Shown here piece after piece: positions 1 through 5,574 of a DNA stretch of 5,574 nucleotides. Both the position numbers and the translations under genes were made by a program. The notes beneath the pieces were generated by a model, which did no database searches, was not told the DNA's origin, and saw nothing but the letters and a program-made list of their open reading frames with translations. How positions within the stretch are numbered: position 1 is the stretch's first letter; every line of letters begins with the position of its first letter. Origin of the DNA: an uncultured Candidatus Altimarinota bacterium (GTDB taxonomy: Bacteria > Patescibacteriota > Gracilibacteria > BD1-5 > JAGOOR01); assembly GCA_937920005.1 (NCBI GenBank), contig CALETF010000133.1, forward strand, positions 1 to 5,574, read 5' to 3'.

Positions 1-15
1 TGGGGATTTTTTATT
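1..15. terminator. Right half of a hairpin terminator, cut by the window start
   Basis: The window opens with TGGGGATTTTTT and further T-rich sequence. This matches the right arm plus T-tract of a rho-independent terminator, and it resembles the right arm (GGGGATTTT) of the complete hairpin at 2989-3024. The left arm would lie upstream of the window. It would end an unseen plus-strand gene. On the minus strand the A-rich/CCCC version could act as the left arm for the small gene that stops at position 16. This is inferred from half a structure only. Confidence 0.4.
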
Positions 16-252
16 TTATTTGCGAAGACTGTGAGCAGCTTGTTCTAACCATCAAGCCACGATGCTGCCCATACCTGTTTTACGGGCTGTTCAGACGATT
101 TTATCAATCAAACCTTTTACTTTTCTCTGCGAAGCAGGCAATTCTGATATTTCAAGTGGGGCAGGAGGAAGACTAGTACCAGTAGCAGAAGCAAGATGAG
201 TATGTTGTAGGCACATAGTTAAAAAGGAAAATACAAATATTCTCTCTGACAT
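16..252 (-). CDS. Small putative exported protein, unknown function (78 aa, code 25)
   Basis: I do not recognise this product. Read with TGA as glycine, the frame runs from an ATG at 252-250 to a TAA at 18-16 and crosses two TGAs (91-93 and 52-54, minus strand). The N-terminus looks like a signal peptide: an Arg at residue 4, a hydrophobic stretch IFVFSFLTMCL (5-15), then a polar c-region ending ASA (21-23), a plausible signal peptidase I site. A Pro-rich linker follows (about 28-41) and then a basic, possibly amphipathic C-terminus. An upstream in-frame ATG at 294-292 would add 14 residues; I prefer 252 because it leaves a compact signal peptide. No Shine-Dalgarno is visible. A TATAAA at 291-286 (minus) is a candidate -10. 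The gene is divergent from the large gene at 337. Short length and lack of homology leave real doubt. Confidence 0.55.
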
Positions 253-300
253 ATTGTTCAGATAGGCTTTTTTATCAACTCCTATTTTATACATTAAATA

Positions 301-329
301 TTGACATAGATAAATATTCAGTATAAAAA
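301..329 (+). promoter_or_regulatory. Promoter of the large code-25 gene
   Basis: A perfect -35 hexamer TTGACA lies at 301-306. An A/T-rich -10 region follows: either TAAAAA at 324-329 with a 17-bp spacer, or the better-matching TATAAA at 322-327 with a 15-bp spacer. Transcription would then begin at about 334-337, at or next to the GTG codon at 337, predicting a leaderless or nearly leaderless mRNA. The interval 253-336 separates two divergent genes, so it is where promoters for both are expected. Confidence 0.55.
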
Positions 330-336
330 TATCATT

Positions 337-2973
337 GTGCAACTAACTATCCACAGTGCTGATGGTCAGGTAGGACCAGATACAAGGCTTACCCTTGGTT
401 CGTTCTGACAGATGACCGATTTTTCGTCGACAGCATTTAGTCACAAATGACCCGATGGAAATACAGAGAGTCTCTACGCTCCTATTGAAGTTCTCCCTCT
501 TATCATACAGAGAAATACAGCTCGTTTTAACCAAGACCTCCTCAAACATCTTCCCGAATGAACACAGCATCTCAATCCCCTACGTGATGGACCAGGTAGA
601 GTTGTAGACTACTTAATAGAACAATTTTATGGGAGGTATCATAAGTTAGATTTTTCTCTCCCGGAATTTGTCGCTGGTTGGGCAAGACAGTTCGGTCAGA
701 GAGGATATTCAGCCATGAGAAAACTCTGTGAAACTTTGCGAGCCTCGAGACCCAAAAAAATAAATCTCGAAATAGCCACTCTCGATGAATTATTTGAAAA
801 TATTGGTAAAGATATATCGCTCTCTGCACTCCTCCAGAGATTTCTCGAGGGTGATGAGGAACGATATTTTTTTGAAACACTGGGAATAACGCCTGAATTA
901 TGAAACAACAGACGTGCTCTCTTTGAAGCGTTACAAAAATATTTACTGTCAGGCCCCACAGAACACGATAAAGAGGTTCTCTGGATAGCTATCCGTGGAC
1001 TCAGAAATGGTGGTATCGTATCACCAGATTATAGTCATATACTGGTGGACTTCGTGGATAGTGTTTCTGACAAGGATTTTTCTGAAGCATTTCAGATTAT
1101 TGCATCGAGCACTCTCGGAGCGGTCCTCGCCATGGAGGAAGAACTCATTAATGATAGGTCTCATCATCTCTGGCTCCAAGCAGAGTCACAAGGACTCTCA
1201 TATGAAAAACTGATACTCAAAAGAACTCCCCTTATCGAACAAAGAATCAGGGCAATAATTGGATGTCTCGAGAGCTGAGAAGATGTGAATACACACCTCC
1301 TCTGACTCACGGTGCAGGAGCAAGAAATAGTATTCTTTTCCCTCAGAAGTATATGGGTAAAACCTGGAGCAAAACGTGCTCAGCTCTACAGCATAGGTAC
1401 TCAGCTCCTCACCACGGCACTCGAAACAAAAACTATACTCTCGCCAAAGACGACAGAATATCTCTTGCGTATACCCAACTATGAACAAATATGAATGGCA
1501 TATTGCCATTTTGTTTTTGGCGCTGTTTCTGAAAAAGATGTAGACGCATACGTTGATGGCATTCTTTCTGGAATCCATACTGATACTCAAAAGAGAAATA
1601 TTGCCCGAGAAATATTTTTACCAATTTTACGTACAAGAGGTGGCATAAATATCCAAATGCTCGCGTATGTCTGGAATTATTGTCAGGATGCGAGTATAGA
1701 GCCGTATATACGCAGATTAGATGCTGAAAAATTTGTAGAGCTCTTTGGATATATAGATGATTCTAAAAAGAAAAGGGTATTAACCCTCTGTAAAAGTCAG
1801 GTAGCACAAATATTTCGAGAAGTTCGTGCATGAAATATGCAGCCCTATGCTTATTTTATACACCAAATCATAACTCCTGGGAGAAGACATGCATTTGATA
1901 CACTTTTTGGAATTTCAAATTTATTTTTAACAAAAAAACACTGAGTAACTCCTCTTTTACCAGCACCAAAACCGACAGGGGTGATGCAACTAATAAAATG
2001 AAAAGTAGCTCATGCTCTTGCGAGCGTAACGCGTCAACATGAGAGAATAATACAAACATCCGTGCAGGATGCTCAAAAATTGAGAGAGACTCTCCTCTAT
2101 TCATTTGGAGAATGATATTTCCCTATAGGATGAAAGATACACTTTTCAAAACCACTTTCCGCAGATAAAGTCACTCTTCTCCATCAAGTTATAGGTTTTT
2201 GAAGTACATCATTCCAACTCTTGCATGCTGATAAATCACTCAATCTTCCCCCATGCCAGTCGCCACTTCAACTCATGGCCATACTCTATCAACTCGCACA
2301 CCTAGGCATAGTCACAGATAATGAGCTCCAATTGCAACTGAGTGTAGCAGGAAGAGTACCAAATATGTTTGCTGGTGTTCTCGCGTCAGCATGTATTTTT
2401 GCAAAACCTCATAAAAAAGAATACAAACCAGAGGCGTTTCTCACCTCTCACAATGATCTCACGGCAACCTGTATTTGTTGTTATGACGCAGGTCAATTAG
2501 AAAAAGAAGGTTTTTCAAACATTTTACCTCACATACAGGGCCGTATCGATATGCTCGGTTTTTCAAATATACTGGAAGTGCTCACCTACTTTATTCTCGG
2601 TAATCTCATATCTCAATCATGTTTTTGAGGAAAATTTCAAAAAGTCTGACAGTCATTTATATCTGATTATGTGCAACTCCTTCAAAAGCATTGAATGGCA
2701 CATATTTTGGAGAAGAAATGGGTGCATACTCCGGACTCAAAACGATTACCAGAGGAAGAAGAAGAACATTATAGAGCTGTAAAATTGTGCACTGATATCC
2801 TGTGTGGAGATATAGATAATTATATGCTTTCACAGAACGCGAGTGGATTTTCATTTCAGGTCAAACAACTCATATATGCCTCTATCGTAGAGCATGAATT
2901 ATTACCAATTCATGAATCGTGGGCTCAGAATTATCTTCGGTATCTCAATTATCAGACGTTATCTCTGTCATAA
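337..2973 (+). CDS. Large soluble protein of unknown function (878 aa) with 16 TGA codons read as glycine
   Basis: I do not recognise this protein. Frame 1 is open from after a TAG at 307-309 to a TAA at 2971-2973 if TGA is sense. In-frame TGAs lie at 406, 448, 559, 901, 1276, 1303, 1492, 1831, 1942, 1999, 2113, 2131, 2200, 2626, 2647 and 2692. Composition and phase stay constant across all of them, and no TAA or TAG interrupts, so this is one gene and not a row of pseudogene pieces. GTG 337 is chosen as start because a TTGACA promoter sits just upstream; ATG 412 is the first ATG and would shorten the protein by 25 residues. I see no signal peptide or membrane segment, so it is probably cytoplasmic. 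It looks mostly alpha-helical, rich in Leu, Ile and Glu. A small Cys cluster (C712, C714, C715) and an acidic run of five Glu near residues 808-812 stand out. I can assign no catalytic motif. A helical-repeat scaffold is possible, but that is a guess. Confidence 0.88.
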
Positions 2974-2988
2974 TAATTCTCACGTTCA

Positions 2989-3024
2989 AAATACAAAATC
3001 CCCAAGAGTGGGGATTTTGTATTT
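2989..3024. terminator. Bidirectional rho-independent terminator with a 15-bp perfect stem
   Basis: The arm at 2989-3003 (AAATACAAAATCCCC) pairs perfectly with 3010-3024 around a 6-nt loop at 3004-3009. The A-rich and T-rich outer parts of the stem supply a broken T-tract in either direction. It lies 15 bp past the TAA of the large plus-strand gene and overlaps two bases of the TAA (3025-3023) of the minus-strand gene, so one element can end both convergent genes. Confidence 0.85.
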
Positions 3025-3544
3025 ATTCTGATGTTTTTCCGAGAAAATTTTCTTCTACTTTTTGAGCTGCTTTTTTCATCAATCTCTCTGCATTTTCTAT
3101 CAGATATTTTTCCAGCTTATTTCAGACAAAATGAGCTATTTCGAGAATAAAATCATTATCACAGGCTTCTGTTCATAGAACGACATTACTCACCCAGAGC
3201 TTCTGATCGTGAGAGAGATGTGTGTACTCAGATGCGTCTATTATTTCGTCAATTCCATACTGATAAAAACATTGTGCGAACATTCTTCACAGAAGCAAAA
3301 CAACCCCCGTCTCTGTGCTGTCTTCGTGTAATAAATTTCGTACTTCTGGGCACGCCACCTGAATTACGTACGATACTTCAAACGTTACTATTCTCTGAAT
3401 AATGGGAGTTTGAGCCCTATTCCATTTGACGAAATCTATATCACTTCTTTCACCTGGTCTGCGTAGTGCCTTATTGATAAACTTCCAGTGAACATCTGGG
3501 TGAGTTGACTCATGATGACTATTTCCATCAATTCATTCCATCAT
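3023..3544 (-). CDS. Unknown helical protein (173 aa) with 4 TGA codons read as glycine
   Basis: I do not recognise this protein. With TGA as glycine, a minus-strand frame runs from ATG 3544-3542 to TAA 3025-3023. Its in-frame TGAs are at plus positions 3533-3535, 3287-3289, 3173-3175 and 3122-3124 (residues 4, 86, 124 and 141). The N-terminal part is polar and His-rich (residues 9-19, with four His). A stretch rich in aromatic and aliphatic residues follows (about 50-100), and a Lys/Glu-rich helix ends the protein (about 143-167). No signal peptide is evident. ATG 3544 is the first ATG in this frame. The frame stays open upstream to about 3628, and a likely promoter and a better-placed ATG at 3626 lie in another frame, so the true N-terminus may be longer (see 3545-3626). 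The 60-codon plus-strand ORF opposite is a shadow. The gene is convergent with the 878-aa gene and divergent from the cyclophilin gene. Confidence 0.78.
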
Positions 3545-3626
3545 CTTATCGTATACTTTTTTAGGACTTATCAAGACAAATGAGGAAAAATTTCTCTTTT
3601 TATAAATTCATCTTATTATCGGACAT
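3545..3626 (-). other. Probable disrupted or frameshifted 5' end of the 173-aa gene
   Basis: An ATG at 3626-3624 (minus) lies 7 nt after a TATATA element. It starts a frame that reads only MSDNKMNL before a TAA at 3602-3600. The frame of the downstream gene is open across the same stretch back to about 3628 and encodes a plausible polypeptide (for example YKKRNFSSFVLISPKK), but it has no ATG. Removing one T from the TTT at 3606-3604 (minus strand) would join the ATG to the downstream gene without a stop. The possibilities are a single-base sequence error, a real inactivating indel, a programmed +1 shift, or a 5' UTR with the true start at 3544. Confidence 0.5.
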
Positions 3627-3633
3627 ACTTATT

Positions 3634-3641
3634 TATATAGT
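3634..3641. promoter_or_regulatory. Shared divergent -10 region between the cyclophilin gene and the minus-strand gene
   Basis: The palindromic hexamer TATATA at 3634-3639 sits in a 21-bp gap between two divergent ATGs (3648 plus; 3626 minus). It ends 8 nt before the plus ATG and 7 nt before the minus ATG. On the plus strand TATAGT at 3636-3641 ends 6 nt before ATG 3648. On the minus strand TATAAA (3637-3632) is an alternative. No good -35 is visible on either side (TTATTA at 3613-3618 is weak). Both transcripts are predicted to start at or near their ATG. This rests on motif and spacing only. Confidence 0.5.
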
Positions 3642-3647
3642 TCATTT

Positions 3648-4124
3648 ATGGCTAATCCAAAAGTCACCCTCCATACTAATCATGGTGATATCACCCTCGA
3701 GATTTTCGCGGATAAAGTTCCAAAGACAGCACAGAACTTCGTAGAACTCGCGAAAAAGGGTTACTACGACGGCACTATTTTTCATCGTGTTATCACAGAT
3801 TTTATGATCCAGGGCGGTGATCCAACTGGAACAGGCCGTGGCGGTGAAAGCATCTATGGTGAGCGTTTTGAAGATGAATTTCACCCAGAACTATCACACC
3901 AAAAAGGTTATATCTCTATGGCAAACGCTGGACCGAATACGAATGGCAGTCAGTTCTTCATCGTCCATGCGGAGGAAACAACATGGCTCGATGGCAAGCA
4001 CAGCGTCTTTGGAAAAGTCGTCACCGGTATGGAAGTCGTTGATACTATTGCCCTCGTCCCAACTGATAATGGCGATCGACCATTTAAAAAAATAGAGATT
4101 ACCAAAACAACTATTGTTGAATAA
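3648..4124 (+). CDS. Cyclophilin-type peptidyl-prolyl cis-trans isomerase
   Basis: This enzyme catalyses cis-trans isomerisation of X-Pro peptide bonds and assists protein folding. The 158-aa product is a complete single-domain cyclophilin, about the family's minimal size. It begins with the typical first strand (VTLHTNHGDITLEIF, residues 6-20). The active-site block FHRVITDFMIQGGD (45-58) supplies R47, F52, M53 and Q55, equivalent to R55, F60, M61 and Q63 of human CypA. GYISMANAGPNTNGSQFFI (87-105) follows, and WLDGKHSVFGKV (113-124) supplies W113 and H118, matching CypA W121 and H126. All catalytic and proline-pocket residues are present. There is no signal peptide, so it is probably cytoplasmic. 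The exact subfamily is not clear; it resembles the short eukaryotic-like type more than E. coli PpiB. None of its roughly 17 glycines uses TGA. No Shine-Dalgarno precedes ATG 3648. It ends at a TAA, 9 bp before a hairpin terminator. Confidence 0.97.
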   Translation: MANPKVTLHTNHGDITLEIFADKVPKTAQNFVELAKKGYYDGTIFHRVITDFMIQGGDPTGTGRGGESIYGERFEDEFHPELSHQKGYISMANAGPNTNGSQFFIVHAEETTWLDGKHSVFGKVVTGMEVVDTIALVPTDNGDRPFKKIEITKTTIVE

Positions 4125-4133
4125 TTTTCTTTT

Positions 4134-4166
4134 AAAAAAAGACCTCCATCACGGAGGTCTTTTTTT
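4134..4166. terminator. Bidirectional rho-independent terminator
   Basis: The arm A7-GACCTCC (4134-4147) pairs perfectly with GGAGGTC-T7 (4153-4166) around the 5-nt loop ATCAC. The GC-rich core with A7 on one side and T7 on the other gives a canonical terminator in both directions. It lies between the stop of the plus-strand cyclophilin (4124) and the stop of the minus-strand exported-protein gene (4175). Confidence 0.93.
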
Positions 4167-4174
4167 GTCCTGTA

Positions 4175-4684
4175 TTATGCTTGAGCTTTGTCAGTCGATG
4201 TCTGTGCTGATTGCTTGATGAGCCCCTCGAGACGATAGACAACATGGTCGAGAATAGCGATGATAATATCTTTTTTGAGTGGTTCGAGGTCTTTCATAGC
4301 GACAACAGCAGTCTTTTTTTCTGCCATGCGATCACGGAGGTCAGTGAGTGCAGCGCGTTGTTCATCAGCTGAGACAGCATTGAGACGACCTGTCATACGA
4401 CTGATGACTTCATCGAGGCGAACCTGATATTTCTGGACGAGCTTATCCTTGATAAGTGTTTGTGCATCAGCCACGAGTGCAGCTGGAGTGACTACTTCTG
4501 GTTTTGTTTCTGTCTTTGGTTCTTCTTTTTTCTCAACTGTTTTTGTTACTTCAGCTACCTTAGGTGCCTCTACAGCTGGTGCTGTTGAGAATTCAAAGAG
4601 CTCTTTGTCTTTTTCAGTTTGACCAAAAGAAGGCAAGATGCAGAGAACACAGAATGATGCGAGGAATATTTTTGAGATTTTCAT
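4175..4684 (-). CDS. Exported helical/coiled-coil protein of unknown function (169 aa)
   Basis: I do not recognise the family. The frame extends upstream to an ATG at 4759, but the ATG at 4684-4682 is the likely start. It begins a classical signal peptide: basic MKISK, hydrophobic core IFLASFCVLCILPSF (6-20), with likely cleavage near residues 21-22 (SFG/Q). A TATATAGT element also ends 7 nt upstream. Two Cys lie in the hydrophobic core, but the context does not fit a lipobox well. After cleavage comes a disordered-looking Pro/Glu/Lys/Thr/Val linker (about 33-67). A charged helical region follows (about 70-158) with heptad-like spacing, probably a coiled coil or helical bundle. The C-terminus is polar. 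This layout suits a secreted or surface-tethered structural protein, but no specific role is supported. No in-frame TGA occurs; its three glycines use GGN codons. It ends at a TAA close to the shared terminator with the cyclophilin gene. Confidence 0.88.
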   Translation of the reverse strand: MKISKIFLASFCVLCILPSFGQTEKDKELFEFSTAPAVEAPKVAEVTKTVEKKEEPKTETKPEVVTPAALVADAQTLIKDKLVQKYQVRLDEVISRMTGRLNAVSADEQRAALTDLRDRMAEKKTAVVAMKDLEPLKKDIIIAILDHVVYRLEGLIKQSAQTSTDKAQA

Positions 4685-4691
4685 ATTCTGC

Positions 4692-4699
4692 ACTATATA
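4692..4699 (-). promoter_or_regulatory. -10 element of the exported-protein gene
   Basis: On the minus strand TATATAGT occupies 4699-4692 and ends 7 nt before ATG 4684. This predicts transcription starting at or next to the A of the start codon. The same TATATAGT string occurs 6 nt before the cyclophilin start. No convincing -35 hexamer is visible, and there is no Shine-Dalgarno. The rest of the 170-bp divergent gap up to hisS is A/T-rich with no gene that I can support. Confidence 0.5.
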
Positions 4700-4842
4700 G
4701 AAAAATAGGGACTTGACTAGAGGCGAATTGTGAGGATTGTGTGAAGAATTATTTTTCACTTCGAAAAAGTAAAATCATTGTTTTTGGTTGCATTTATAAG
4801 GAAAAACACTACACTATCGCGCAGTTTCTTTTTTTCTGTTTT

Positions 4843-4848
4843 TAGATT
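4843..4848 (+). promoter_or_regulatory. Possible -10 element of hisS
   Basis: TAGATT at 4843-4848 ends 6 nt before ATG 4855, the same spacing as at the other starts here, and would give a leaderless mRNA. The stretch before it is T-rich and has no Shine-Dalgarno and no clear -35. A competing candidate is TTGCAT (4788-4793) and TACACT (4810-4815) with a 16-bp spacer, which would leave a leader of about 30 nt. I cannot decide between them. Confidence 0.3.
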
Positions 4849-4854
4849 TTTCTT

Positions 4855-5574
4855 ATGGAAATGCCTCAAAAAGTACGCGGAACGCAAGACTGGTTCGGCG
4901 AGCAACAGCGTTATTATACCTTTATCAAAAAGGTGGCACGTCATATTTTTCGTCACTTTGGTTTCACTCGTATCTCGACACCTATCATGGAGATGCGCGA
5001 TCTCATCGTACGCTCCGTTGGTGAACATACCGATGTGGTATCAAAAGAACTCTACGAATTCAAGGATAAAAAGGGTCGTGACCTCGTCCTCAAGCCCGAA
5101 TCAACAGCAGGCGTGATGCGTTCATATTTAGAGAATTTCCAAAACGATCCTCAGCCTGTCTACCTCTTCTATATAGAACCTCACTTTCGTTACGATCGTC
5201 CTCAAAAGGGTCGATATCGACAGTTCCACCAGATTGGTGCCGAGATTATCGGTGAACGTGATCCAGTGCTCGATGCAGAAAATATTCACATGGCCGTCAA
5301 AATCCTCTCTGACTGTGGCCTCAAGGGAAAATTCACCACCAAAATCAATACCCTCGGAAATGCAAAAGAACGTGAAGCTTATGTAGCTGAACTTCAGGCA
5401 TTTTTTCGTGGAAAATCACACTTACTTGATGAAGTAGATCAAGCACGAGTCGAACACAATCCTCTCCGCATTCTCGATTCCAAAAATCCAGATGTCCGAG
5501 AAATTCTTCCTTTTGCACCAAAACTCCGTGACTTCTTCAAGAAGGACTCACTCGCATACTACGAATCAACAAAA
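4855..5574 (+). CDS. hisS: Histidyl-tRNA synthetase, N-terminal 240 residues (3' end outside the window)
   Basis: This class II aminoacyl-tRNA synthetase charges tRNA-His with histidine using ATP, in the cytoplasm. The visible part covers most of the catalytic domain. KVRGTQDW (6-13) is the family's usual opening, and GFTRISTPIME (36-46) is motif 1. KPESTAGVMR (80-89) corresponds to the (R/K)PEgTA histidine/ATP loop. RYDRPQKGRYRQFHQ (112-126) is the hallmark motif 2. Later come IGAEIIGE (127-134), LDAEN (139-143), INTLGN (164-169) and NPLRILDSK (202-210), all typical of bacterial HisRS. The frame is open to the last base; motif 3 and the anticodon-binding domain would lie beyond. ATG 4855 is chosen as start; ATG 4861 is an equally possible start two codons on. 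All 13 or so glycines use GGN and none uses TGA. Confidence 0.97.
   Translation, partial: MEMPQKVRGTQDWFGEQQRYYTFIKKVARHIFRHFGFTRISTPIMEMRDLIVRSVGEHTDVVSKELYEFKDKKGRDLVLKPESTAGVMRSYLENFQNDPQPVYLFYIEPHFRYDRPQKGRYRQFHQIGAEIIGERDPVLDAENIHMAVKILSDCGLKGKFTTKINTLGNAKEREAYVAELQAFFRGKSHLLDEVDQARVEHNPLRILDSKNPDVREILPFAPKLRDFFKKDSLAYYESTK

Noticed and set aside
343..959. Three minus-strand ORFs (343-570, 572-880, 696-959)
   Set aside because: They lie antisense to the 878-aa gene, overlap each other, and have no promoter or recognisable motif. They are shadows.
1198..2104. Minus-strand ORFs at 1198-1590, 1433-1636 and 1868-2104
   Set aside because: All are antisense within the large code-25 gene, with low-complexity or Cys/Phe-rich translations typical of reverse-strand shadows.
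337..2973. A series of decayed pseudogenes or many short genes separated by TGA stops
   Set aside because: All interruptions are TGA and none is TAA or TAG, the phase never changes over 2.6 kb, and composition is uniform. Decay would produce all three stops and frameshifts.
337..2973. TGA as selenocysteine or as tryptophan (code 4)
   Set aside because: Sixteen selenocysteines with no visible SECIS-like hairpin after each TGA is implausible. Tryptophan would give an unusually high Trp content and is the code of much more AT-rich lineages. Tryptophan is not fully excluded without alignments.
3220..3402. A 60-codon plus-strand ORF in the apparent gap
   Set aside because: It is antisense to the 173-aa code-25 frame and lacks a promoter or familiar motifs.
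4685..4759. N-terminal extension of the exported protein to ATG 4759
   Set aside because: The extra 25 residues are Asn/Ser/His-rich and would bury the signal peptide. The internal ATG 4684 has a basic n-region and a well-spaced TATATAGT upstream.
4756..5116. ORFs at 4756-5028 (-) and 4778-5116 (+)
   Set aside because: Both overlap hisS in other frames; the hisS frame is certain from its motifs.
1..5574. CRISPR array, insertion sequence, tRNA or defence-system genes
   Set aside because: I found no regularly spaced repeats, no transposase motif with inverted ends, no cloverleaf-like block, and no nuclease, helicase or toxin motif that I could support.

Overview
The window looks like chromosomal DNA from a bacterium of the Candidate Phyla Radiation that reads UGA as glycine (genetic code 25: Gracilibacteria or Absconditabacteria/SR1). 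Under the standard code, the left 60% appears to hold only short, overlapping ORFs. Read with TGA as a sense codon, it resolves into a single 878-residue gene (337-2973, +, 16 in-frame TGAs), a 173-residue gene (3023-3544, -, 4 TGAs) and a small putative exported protein (16-252, -, 2 TGAs). All five complete genes stop at TAA, and none needs TGA as a stop.

Layout from left to right: one arm of a terminator (1-15); a small putative secreted protein (-); a large soluble protein of unknown function (+); a strong bidirectional hairpin terminator (2989-3024); an unknown helical protein (-) whose 5' end is ambiguous or frameshifted (3545-3626); a cyclophilin-type peptidyl-prolyl isomerase (+); a second bidirectional hairpin (4134-4166); an exported helical/coiled-coil protein (-); and histidyl-tRNA synthetase hisS (+), cut off by the window end. 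The two recognisable enzymes contain no TGA-encoded glycine, whereas about a quarter of the glycines in the large unknown protein are TGA by my count.

The six genes strictly alternate in strand (- + - + - +), so each is probably transcribed alone. Divergent pairs share short promoter regions and convergent pairs share hairpin terminators. No start codon has a convincing Shine-Dalgarno sequence. Several instead have a -10-like hexamer ending about 6-8 nt before the start codon, which suggests leaderless transcripts. I see no pathway linking the genes: protein folding (cyclophilin) and translation (HisRS) are housekeeping functions, and the other four products are unrecognised. I found no tRNA, rRNA, insertion sequence or CRISPR array.
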